Source: JAEZDR01 sp039811185
GTDB taxonomy: Bacteria; Bacteroidota; Bacteroidia; Chitinophagales; Chitinophagaceae
Assembly (NCBI GenBank): GCA_039811185.1
Contig: JBDHYF010000002.1
Coordinates: 124,001-188,000, forward strand
Direction of reading: 5' to 3'
DNA: 64,000 nucleotides
Positions 33,612 through 41,330 of the stretch are shown here, piece by piece (positions within the stretch are counted from its first letter, which is position 1; each line of letters opens with the position of its first letter). A program made the position numbers and the translations under genes. The notes under the pieces were generated by a model. That model saw nothing but the letters and a program-made list of their open reading frames with translations, ran no database searches and was not told where the DNA came from.

Positions 33612-34226
33612 TTGAAAACCCTTCTCCCTCTGTTGTTATGTTTTGTTGCTTCGGGCATGCTGCATGCTCAGTGCGTGCCATCCACTTCAAATTGTATGGC
33701 GCCACCCAACAGCGAAATTGTGATGACAACGCCTGCAACCATCGATTTTACTTTTGATCAGTTCAGCCAATACAAAGGTGGAATAGCATTTAACGGATCC
33801 AGTATTTTAAAAATTAAAGCGCAGGACAACCCCGGATTCGCATGTAAATGGAAGCTGATTATGATTGTTCAAACCATGGCAGCAAGCGGAGCCGAATGGG
33901 AAACAACTGTTCCTTACAGCAATATCAGCGGCACAAAGCCTCCGCTCGATTTGCTGGAAATACGTGTGTCAAACCAATGCGGCACCCCCATCAAAAACAT
34001 GCAGTTTCAACACTTCGATAATACCAATTATGCAGTGCTCGAAATTATTGATGATAATGTTTTAAATGCTTCAGGCGCCTGCAACGGCACACAAGTAAAC
34101 TCAGCAGGAAGTTATCTCAGCAACTACGGAGAGTATGTTTTCAATATCGATTACAGAATAAAACCAAACACAACTTTTACGCCCGGCCGTTATCAGATCG
34201 GAGTAAAATTTTGTTTGACGGAATGA
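33612..34226 (+). CDS. Secreted pilin-like subunit, second paralogue (cysteine-rich)
   Basis: The TTG at 33612 is preferred as start because it begins a compact signal peptide (KTLLPLLLCFVASGMLHAQ) and lies after the terminator hairpin; ATG codons at 33579 and 33582 lie inside the hairpin loop. The 204-residue protein repeats the first paralogue's motif as IDFTFDQFSQYKGGI and later NIDYRIKP, ending PGRYQIGVKFCLTE. It differs in having several cysteines (CVPSTSNC, FACKW, NQCG, GAC, FCLTE), suggesting disulfides. It could be a minor or tip subunit. Its stop overlaps the usher-like start (ATGA at 34223-34226). Confidence 0.68.
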   Translation: MKTLLPLLLCFVASGMLHAQCVPSTSNCMAPPNSEIVMTTPATIDFTFDQFSQYKGGIAFNGSSILKIKAQDNPGFACKWKLIMIVQTMAASGAEWETTVPYSNISGTKPPLDLLEIRVSNQCGTPIKNMQFQHFDNTNYAVLEIIDDNVLNASGACNGTQVNSAGSYLSNYGEYVFNIDYRIKPNTTFTPGRYQIGVKFCLTE

Positions 34227-37200
34227 CAAAAGCATATTCAAATTTTTTGAAATTATCTTCTCCTATATCCCTTCTAAAACCTACTCCTGAACGGGTTACC
34301 GCTGTACTGATTGTATGGCTGTTGTTTTGTTGGCTCCCTGCACCGGCCCAACAAGTACAAAAAGATATTGCTGCCTCCTTTAAAGAATCGGAAATACTTT
34401 TTAAAGAAGCAGGCATTATTTCCAATGTGGTAAAAATTACCAATCAGTCAGTAGCTCCGGTATCTTTTCATTTGCAACTTAGCGTTCCAAAAAACTGGCG
34501 ATCGCTCCTCAATACAGAAAAAATTTATCAACTTGCCCCGAACGATTCTTTGTTTGTGCCGGTTCGCATTGTTCCTCATTTGCCGTCATCTACCGGCGGA
34601 ACTAAATATATCATCAGCCTAAACCTAATCAATACATCGGGCCAAACCCTTACGGGCACTGCATTCTACACCGGAAAGCCACTCGTAACCAACTGGAAGC
34701 TGAATGTGCTTCCTTCGCAAAAAATATACTTCCGCCAAAATGAAAACATCGTTCCTTTTCAACTCGATGTCAGTAACGAAGGCGACGATTATAAACGACT
34801 CATGTTGTCGTACAGCGCAGTAGGCCGTTCGTTTCAGATAGCCGACTCTTCACAGCAGCCATTGAAGAACGATTTTCAAGAGCTGAACATAAACGGCTAC
34901 TCCGATACATCCGTGCTGCTTCATGCACTCATCAACAAACCAAGAAAAAACTTCCGGCGGGTAGATGTGTATGGATACAGCCCGCGGCATATTGAGGAAA
35001 ACAAACAGTTCACCCTCTTTGCATATGCAACTGAATACGGTAATGGCGGCACCAAAATTAAACAGGCAAAAAAGATTGACTTTATCAAGTTGAATAATGA
35101 AATGGAAGTTTCGCCCTATCATAACCAAACGCTTCCGCTAATTATGGATTTGAATATCTACAACATATTGGGACAACAGCCGGTTGCGGATTTATTATTA
35201 TCCGGCCATACGCGCGTTAGCGAGCGTGCTTTTGTAAACTATCAATTACAGACAGATATCAGTAATTACTTCCTCACATCGAATACCGGCAGAAACATCT
35301 ATGGGTCGGTTGGGTATTACCACACAAACGGATATGTGGTTGTTGGAAATACGGGCGTTGGTTTTCAGGGCATGCGAAACCTTAGCTACGGTGCCTATGG
35401 CTCCGGGCTCGGCATCAGTGCCGGATACAACCTTACTCCTTACCGCCGGGTGGGCGTTTTTATGGCCCGCAACGAAAACCGTTATTCATTCACCGGAAAG
35501 CCGGGCTACAACTATGGTATAGCCTTTCAGGATATTATTACACGTAACTGGAATTACGGCGCATCGTACGTGCACAACGAAGTCGGCGATGCCTATCAGT
35601 CTGAAATTTTTCAGGGCACAACAGATTTTGCCATCAATCGCAACCATCATGTTTTTGCATCGGGTGCATTCAACTTTAGCACCAATAAACTGATAAACGA
35701 AAAGCGCTTTGGGTCCAGATATTCCGGCGGATATTCAGGTAAGTTCCTGCGCAATAAACTAACCACGCGCATCAACTTCAGTACTTCAGACCGCGACTTC
35801 ACCGCCAGCGGCCTCGGCTCGCTGTTTCTGATGACGGAGAACACTTTTAAATCGGGCCGTGTTTGGAATGTTCAGTTGCAAAACTCCTACACACAAAACG
35901 AATACAACTATTACGACGGCGCAAATAAATCGATCGTTGACAACATTGTTTTTCAAAATCAGCTCAACTTTACGCGGAACATTCGTTCCGATTTCAATGT
36001 AAGTCCGTTTCTGTTTTACACCTACTCGCAATATATGCACGACCGCCAGGTGTACCGCGGCATCGGTTTTACCGGCAATCAGTTTAACTACGAGAAAAAC
36101 ACGCGTTTTTCCTTGCTCGTAAAGGGCGGCTACAATAAAATCATTAATGCACCTCAGTTCGATAATTATTTTACGGGGCGGTTGTTTGCAATGTATCAGT
36201 ACCGCACATTAAACGTAAACCTCACGTATAATTATGGTCCACAGTCGATGTTTAATACGCAGGAAGTTTTAAAGCAAAGCGTTTATCCGCAGCAGCTCAT
36301 GATTGCGGGAAGCCATCAATGGCAACTCAGCAGGCAACTGTTGTTTGAAAACAGCGTAAACTACGCTTTCTTAAACACCATGAAAAAGCACAGCTTCAGC
36401 TACTATCCAACGTTTTATTATTATACCTATTCAGGCTGGCGCTTTCGTGTGAACATGGGAATTGATGTAAGCTCGTATAACGCATATCAGTACACAAAAG
36501 GACAAGGGCCAATTGCCGGTTTGGAGGAGAACGGAAAACGGCTTTCATCGGTAACGTTTCAGTTGAAACTCGGTGTGAAGAAGGAGTTTTCGATTCCTGT
36601 ACCAAAGCGACTCATCAAAATAAAATATTGGGACGTTCCCTTCGTCGCTTTCCTCGATTTAAACGGCAACCGCGTACGCGATAACAATGAAGCTTTACTG
36701 GAGAATGTGGTGATTAAGCTTGACGAGAATGAAGTGGTTACAAACAGCCGCGGCGAGGCGAAGTTTAAAAATGTATTGCAGGGAAATTATTCCGTTCATG
36801 CGTTTTCGCTGATAGATTTAGGCGCATGGTTTCCGATAACTCCCGACTCCATTTACTTATTGGGCGACGGCGTGAATTACATTCCATTTTCACGCGGCGT
36901 AAAGGTTATCGGAAATGCCGAAGTGCAGCGTGAGAAATTCAGCGAAACGATTAACGACAAGATTGATGTTTCGAAAATTAAGGTATACCTGTCTGATTCG
37001 TTAGGACGAACTTACAATGCGCTTACCGACCGTAAAGGTGATTTCAGCTTTTATGTGCCGTATGGAAACTACGTGCTCACGCTCGATGAATCGATGTTGG
37101 GAAGCGGGTTTCACGTTGCGCAAAATAATATCAACATCAGCCTGAACGATGCTTCGGATAATTTCTATTACAGCTTTTTCATTGTTGAGAAAAAAAGAAA

Positions 37201-37762
37201 AGTAATTAAGAAGCGATTTAATGAGAAAGGTGAATTAATTGAAGAACCGAACGCCGGTAACACGCCTGCTGTTCCTGCGATGAAGGCTGTATCGGAGCAG
37301 GAGGTGATTGACGATGCTGCCCAACTTGACAGCGGCATACACAAATTCCTCGTAAACACTGTTGTTCCAAAAGGCTTTTATGTAGCCGACAGTACAGGAA
37401 AAATTCTGCCTCAAAAACAGCGCGTACAGCCGCTACAGTACACGATAGAAGTAATTAACTTACTGCCCGGGCAAATGCTCGAAGGCAGGATACAGCAAGC
37501 CATTACGGAAACCAAAGCCCCTGCGGCTAAATCGAACTTGCTGATTACGCAAAACAGCCTGATTAGCCAATTGAAGAACTCGGCTGTCCAAATATATTTC
37601 TATCCCAATGGTTCGAAAAGTTTTGTTACCGGTAGGTATAAAACCATTCAATCAGCAAGAACAGCATTAGCAGGGCTCGAGAAAGAGTGGCCGCAGCTGC
37701 AGATGAAGATAAAAACCATTAAAAACGGAGTGTTACAACATGTTGCAACGTCTTTACCATGA
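34223..37762 (+). CDS. Usher-like outer-membrane beta-barrel protein with C-terminal Ig-like and SPOR-like domains
   Basis: The ATG at 34223 overlaps the previous stop; a TTG at 34211 is the alternative. The 1179-residue protein has a late signal peptide (AVLIVWLLFCWLPAPAQQ), two or three Ig-like NEW3-type domains (about residues 50-300), a long stretch rich in alternating aromatic strands (about 305-790) fitting a 20-plus-strand barrel, a CnaB/SdrD-like domain (FLDLNGNRVRDNNEALLENV near residue 810), another regulatory-like beta domain (DSLGRTYNALTDRKGDFSF) and a SPOR-like C-terminus. Classical ushers are about 800 residues and lack the SPOR-like end. Position after chaperone and subunits supports an usher role. 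No PapC signature could be confirmed by eye. Confidence 0.62.
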   Translation: MTKAYSNFLKLSSPISLLKPTPERVTAVLIVWLLFCWLPAPAQQVQKDIAASFKESEILFKEAGIISNVVKITNQSVAPVSFHLQLSVPKNWRSLLNTEKIYQLAPNDSLFVPVRIVPHLPSSTGGTKYIISLNLINTSGQTLTGTAFYTGKPLVTNWKLNVLPSQKIYFRQNENIVPFQLDVSNEGDDYKRLMLSYSAVGRSFQIADSSQQPLKNDFQELNINGYSDTSVLLHALINKPRKNFRRVDVYGYSPRHIEENKQFTLFAYATEYGNGGTKIKQAKKIDFIKLNNEMEVSPYHNQTLPLIMDLNIYNILGQQPVADLLLSGHTRVSERAFVNYQLQTDISNYFLTSNTGRNIYGSVGYYHTNGYVVVGNTGVGFQGMRNLSYGAYGSGLGISAGYNLTPYRRVGVFMARNENRYSFTGKPGYNYGIAFQDIITRNWNYGASYVHNEVGDAYQSEIFQGTTDFAINRNHHVFASGAFNFSTNKLINEKRFGSRYSGGYSGKFLRNKLTTRINFSTSDRDFTASGLGSLFLMTENTFKSGRVWNVQLQNSYTQNEYNYYDGANKSIVDNIVFQNQLNFTRNIRSDFNVSPFLFYTYSQYMHDRQVYRGIGFTGNQFNYEKNTRFSLLVKGGYNKIINAPQFDNYFTGRLFAMYQYRTLNVNLTYNYGPQSMFNTQEVLKQSVYPQQLMIAGSHQWQLSRQLLFENSVNYAFLNTMKKHSFSYYPTFYYYTYSGWRFRVNMGIDVSSYNAYQYTKGQGPIAGLEENGKRLSSVTFQLKLGVKKEFSIPVPKRLIKIKYWDVPFVAFLDLNGNRVRDNNEALLENVVIKLDENEVVTNSRGEAKFKNVLQGNYSVHAFSLIDLGAWFPITPDSIYLLGDGVNYIPFSRGVKVIGNAEVQREKFSETINDKIDVSKIKVYLSDSLGRTYNALTDRKGDFSFYVPYGNYVLTLDESMLGSGFHVAQNNINISLNDASDNFYYSFFIVEKKRKVIKKRFNEKGELIEEPNAGNTPAVPAMKAVSEQEVIDDAAQLDSGIHKFLVNTVVPKGFYVADSTGKILPQKQRVQPLQYTIEVINLLPGQMLEGRIQQAITETKAPAAKSNLLITQNSLISQLKNSAVQIYFYPNGSKSFVTGRYKTIQSARTALAGLEKEWPQLQMKIKTIKNGVLQHVATSLP

Positions 37763-39317
37763 TAATACTCAGTTGCGGTTGTTGCTTTTTGCCGCTCTTC
37801 TGACGGCGCTTCAACTACCGGCTTTTGCACAGGAGAATATGAGGAAAGCTGCATCAGGACTGCATTACAGTATTCTGCAAGCGGGAAAAGGAAGGCTGCC
37901 GGTTAAAGGCGACCGTGTGGCCGTATTGTACACACTGCGGCTCGCCCAAAACGATTCCATCATCGCCGATTACAAGGACGCTTCAAATCCTTTTGTTTTT
38001 TTGTTTGGTGAAGGCGCGGTTCTACAAGGCCTTAACGAAGCAGCCGGCCTTCTTAAACCGGGCGGCGAAATTGAAGTACTCATTCCACCGGAATTGGGCT
38101 ATGGAACGCGCAAGGTGGGTAAAATTCCGGCTTCGAGTGCATTACATGCCAATCTGAAACTTCTTTCTGCCACGCCAGCTTTTTATTCGTACGATAAGAA
38201 AAAAGAAGTTGCCTTAGCAACCGGCGTAACGAAATACCTCATCGCAAAAGGAAAAAGAAAATTTCCCGGCCGGAACGATGACGTATGGCTGAATTTTACC
38301 GGTTATTATATCAATGAAAACGGCAACAGACAAGTGTTCGATCAGTCGCCGGAAGGGCATCCTTTATCTTTTCAACGCAACTCCGGTCAGTTGTTGCCCG
38401 GACTCGAAACCGCCATTGCATCGATGAGTGAAGACGAAAAAGCAACATTCATCATTCAACCGGAAGCTGCCTTTGGCAATCAGCAACGGGGCGAGCTGCC
38501 GCCGAACTCAACATTGTATTTCGATATCGAACTTGCGGGATTTAAAAATCCTTTCTTTGAAATTTCTTCAGCAGATACCATGCAACTTCAGGGCGGGCTA
38601 AAAATCATTCCGCTGAAATCCGGCGCCGGTGCGCATCCCGCCGCCAACGACATTGTGCAGCTGCATTACATTGCCTACTTTATTGATGCGGACAGCAATA
38701 AGGTTATTTACGACCGTACCGGCAACGATCAGCCTTATCGCCTGCGTGTAGGAAATAAAAATACCATCGAAGGCCTGCGCCTCGCATTGCAGCAAATGCG
38801 CCCCGGTGCAGCGTTTCGTGCAATCATACCGGCAGCATTGGCGTACGGTGAAAAAACAGTTGGCCGCATACCAACGGGCTCCACCATTTTTTATGATGTA
38901 ATGATGAGCGACACAATGGAACCCATCCGTTTTCTGCACGGCGCAAAAGATTCTATTGTAGATAAAAGCGGCGTGGTGATTTATCCGTTTTCCGACGGCA
39001 AAGGAAAAACCATTGAAGACGGAAACCTCGTTGCCGTTCATTTCAACGGCTATTATATCGATGAAAGCGGCAAAGAAGTGATTTTTGAATCCACGCCGGA
39101 GAAAGGAAAGCCCTTTCAGTTTGTGTTGGGTAAAGATGCTGTTTTGGAAGGATGGCGAGCCGCATTTAAATATCTGAAGGAAGGGCAGCTGGTTAAAATT
39201 GTTATTCCCGCTGCGCTTGCCTATGGCGCTAAAGGCGTGGATCAGGTAATTCCTCCAAACACTGATATACGCTTCGACCTTCAAGTGTTGAAAGTAATGA
39301 AGCAACCGGCTAATTAA
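37740..39317 (+). CDS. Secreted protein with four tandem FKBP-type peptidyl-prolyl isomerase domains
   Basis: The 525-residue protein has a signal peptide (LRLLLFAALLTALQLPAFA) and four FKBP domains at about residues 40-143, 160-268, 280-390 and 405-520. Domain four keeps the active-site tryptophan (VLEGW) and AYG tyrosine, while in domains one to three that tryptophan is leucine (LQGL, LPGL, IEGL), so probably only the last is a good isomerase. The start lies 23 nt inside the usher-like gene, which ties it to that operon. A periplasmic folding helper for subunits is the natural reading. The 3' end overlaps the convergent gene by 8 nt. Confidence 0.88.
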   Translation: MLQRLYHDNTQLRLLLFAALLTALQLPAFAQENMRKAASGLHYSILQAGKGRLPVKGDRVAVLYTLRLAQNDSIIADYKDASNPFVFLFGEGAVLQGLNEAAGLLKPGGEIEVLIPPELGYGTRKVGKIPASSALHANLKLLSATPAFYSYDKKKEVALATGVTKYLIAKGKRKFPGRNDDVWLNFTGYYINENGNRQVFDQSPEGHPLSFQRNSGQLLPGLETAIASMSEDEKATFIIQPEAAFGNQQRGELPPNSTLYFDIELAGFKNPFFEISSADTMQLQGGLKIIPLKSGAGAHPAANDIVQLHYIAYFIDADSNKVIYDRTGNDQPYRLRVGNKNTIEGLRLALQQMRPGAAFRAIIPAALAYGEKTVGRIPTGSTIFYDVMMSDTMEPIRFLHGAKDSIVDKSGVVIYPFSDGKGKTIEDGNLVAVHFNGYYIDESGKEVIFESTPEKGKPFQFVLGKDAVLEGWRAAFKYLKEGQLVKIVIPAALAYGAKGVDQVIPPNTDIRFDLQVLKVMKQPAN

Positions 39318-40089
39318 GATGCTTCTTACCGCTTACCCACAGATATAAATCATCGTGAATGATGTTGTTGCTTGCAATTATTCCGGGTTGATAGGGCGTG
39401 TATTTTCCATTCTTCATGTCTGTAACCCTGCCGCCGGCTTCCTCAACAATTAAATATCCCGCGGCAGAGTCCCACGGGTTTAGAGAATGCTCATAAAATG
39501 CATCAAAACGGCCACACGCAACCCAGCATAAGTCGAGTGCGGCGCTTCCGAGTCTTCGGATAGGAATACCTCTTTTTATAAACCGCTCCACCACTTCTAT
39601 CGGGCCGTTCGGAAGTTCCAGATAAGTGTAGGGAAAGCCGGTAACAATGCAACTGTTTTCAACCTTGGGAACACTACTTACATGAATGGCTGAATCGTTT
39701 AAAAAAGCGCCCTCGCTCCTTTCTGCAAAAAAAAGTTCGTTCATAAAGGGGTTATAAACGGCTCCTAAAATCATTTCACCGTTTTTTTCAATGCCAATGC
39801 TCACACAGCAAAGGGGAATGCCGTGCGCATAATTTACCGTACCATCAATCGGATCGATGATCCACTTAATTTCGGAATCCTGCACAATTTCTCCGCACTC
39901 TTCACTCAAAATAAAATGCCCGGGAAAACGATTTTTTATCACCGCAATAATTGCCTCTTCGCTTTTCTTGTCTACCTCAGTAACCAAATTATTGAGCCCT
40001 TGCTTGTACTCAACTTTCATTGTTTTCGCAAACTGTTTTTGCAGTATTGAGCCGGCTTCTTTTATGGCAAGCAAAAGCGTTTCTTTCAT
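39310..40089 (-). CDS. Inositol-monophosphatase family phosphatase
   Basis: The 259-residue protein shows the full Mg2+-dependent phosphatase site: LSEECGE with E63/E64, WIIDPIDGTVNYAHG with D79 and D82, and NPWDSAAG near residue 205. It may dephosphorylate inositol phosphates, PAP or sugar phosphates; bacterial members (SuhB type) vary. A TATATTTG box lies only 7 nt upstream of the ATG on the minus strand, suggesting a leaderless transcript. It is convergent with the FKBP gene. Confidence 0.93.
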   Translation of the reverse strand: MKETLLLAIKEAGSILQKQFAKTMKVEYKQGLNNLVTEVDKKSEEAIIAVIKNRFPGHFILSEECGEIVQDSEIKWIIDPIDGTVNYAHGIPLCCVSIGIEKNGEMILGAVYNPFMNELFFAERSEGAFLNDSAIHVSSVPKVENSCIVTGFPYTYLELPNGPIEVVERFIKRGIPIRRLGSAALDLCWVACGRFDAFYEHSLNPWDSAAGYLIVEEAGGRVTDMKNGKYTPYQPGIIASNNIIHDDLYLWVSGKKHLN

Positions 40090-40095
40090 ATCTTA

Positions 40096-40103
40096 CAAAT
40101 ATA
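40096..40103 (-). promoter_or_regulatory. Candidate -7 promoter element of the inositol-phosphatase gene
   Basis: On the minus strand this reads TATATTTG, a full TAnnTTTG match, with its last base 7 nt before the A of the ATG at 40089. That leaves almost no leader. No clear -33 TTTG. Confidence 0.45.
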
Positions 40104-40148
40104 AACTTCAATAATCGGTTTAATTTAATTTCATTTGCTTCAATAGAA

Positions 40149-41285
40149 GTGGACGTTTCTGTAATCATAGTAAGTTATAATGTAAAGTTTTTTTTGGAGC
40201 AGTGCCTGTGTGCTTTACATCGATCGCTTAGCAATGTTGAAGGCGAAGTTTTTGTTGTGGACAACCATTCGTCTGATGGATCCGTTGCGTATTTATCGCC
40301 ATTGTTTCCAACGGTACGCTTCATCGAAAACCCATACAACGCCGGGTTCGGTAAAGCCTGTAATCAGCCGCTGGAGCTTGTTTCAGGGCGTTACGTTTTG
40401 TATTTAAATCCCGACACAATTATTGGTGAAGATACAATTGTTGACTGTTTGCGTTTCCTTGACCGCCATCCGCTTGCGGGCTTGGTGGGGTGCAGAATGA
40501 TTGACGGCGCAGGCCGTTTTCTTCCGGAAAGCAAACGTTCGTTCCCTTCCGCTACATCTGCTTTTTTTAAGCTTTCCGGACTAAGTTATCTGTTTAAATC
40601 GTCGGCCTTCTTTAACCGGTATGCCCTCGGACATTTGCCACAAAAAAATGATGTTGCGGTGGATGTATTGTGTGGTGCATTTATGATGGGTGGTGCAGAG
40701 AAACTTCGTGCATTGCAAGGGTTCGATGAAGATTTCTTTATGTATGGAGAAGATATTGATTTGTGTTATCGGATGTCGCAATTAGGTTTGCAGAATTACT
40801 ATCTGGGTTCAACCACCATCGTTCATTTTAAAGGCGAAAGTTCGCAGCAACACAAGCTGAAACACCGGAAAGCTTTTTACAGTGCCATGCAAATTTTTAT
40901 TTCCAAGCATGCCACAAACAGGAGCAGCATGCTGATGCAGCCTTTATTATCACTCGCCATTATTATGCGGGCGGTTCTGTCGTTTTTCTTTATTCCTTTT
41001 CAGGTGTTACAGCGCGCATTCCGCAACCGCTTAGGAAATCCGTTGCCCAACTTTAGCCCGCAGTTTATTGCGAAGGCATGCCAGAGCGGATCATCTTGCA
41101 GCGGCAACGCAACACTCTTTGCAATCAGCAACGAGCATCGCGCAAAACGAGCAATAGATGGCCTCAGCGAAAACAGCAGCAGCGATTACTACTGGCACCA
41201 TTGTGGCTCTTTGTCGGTGGTGGGCAGCAACGACAAAAACGAAACCGGCTGCGCATTTGCATTGAGCACCTCGGAAACTTATTAA
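40149..41285 (+). CDS. GT2 glycosyltransferase, rhamnosyltransferase-like, with shortened C-terminus
   Basis: The GTG at 40149 (VDVSVIIVSYNVKFF) is chosen; no ATG exists near and the upstream frame overlaps the divergent gene. Motifs: VVDNHSSDG, the DxD-like YLNPDT near residue 97, VLCGAFMMGG and MYGEDIDLCYR near residue 200, then one or two membrane-associated helices (LLSLAIIMRAVLSFFFIPFQ). Such enzymes add sugars to surface glycans. After residue 320 comes a short region with GSLSVVGSNDKNETG, which resembles a C-terminal domain seen in some longer Bacteroidota GT2 proteins but looks cut down. It is followed by the GH3 gene after 45 nt. Confidence 0.85.
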   Translation: MDVSVIIVSYNVKFFLEQCLCALHRSLSNVEGEVFVVDNHSSDGSVAYLSPLFPTVRFIENPYNAGFGKACNQPLELVSGRYVLYLNPDTIIGEDTIVDCLRFLDRHPLAGLVGCRMIDGAGRFLPESKRSFPSATSAFFKLSGLSYLFKSSAFFNRYALGHLPQKNDVAVDVLCGAFMMGGAEKLRALQGFDEDFFMYGEDIDLCYRMSQLGLQNYYLGSTTIVHFKGESSQQHKLKHRKAFYSAMQIFISKHATNRSSMLMQPLLSLAIIMRAVLSFFFIPFQVLQRAFRNRLGNPLPNFSPQFIAKACQSGSSCSGNATLFAISNEHRAKRAIDGLSENSSSDYYWHHCGSLSVVGSNDKNETGCAFALSTSETY

Positions 41286-41330
41286 GGCGATTAATGTATT
41301 TTCGCTACCAACAAAACAACGATTAGCTGA

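Noticed and set aside
37733..37750. GTTACAAC-AT-GTTGCAAC repeat resembling the merC operator
   Set aside because: It lies in coding sequence at the usher/FKBP overlap, differs in one arm and in spacing from the 17-bp palindrome, and has no promoter beside it.
41078..41326. 82-residue open frame overlapping the GT2 C-terminus
   Set aside because: Arg/Gln-rich low-complexity reading without a fold; more likely a shadow frame, although part of the neighbouring frame is discussed as a possible frameshift remnant.
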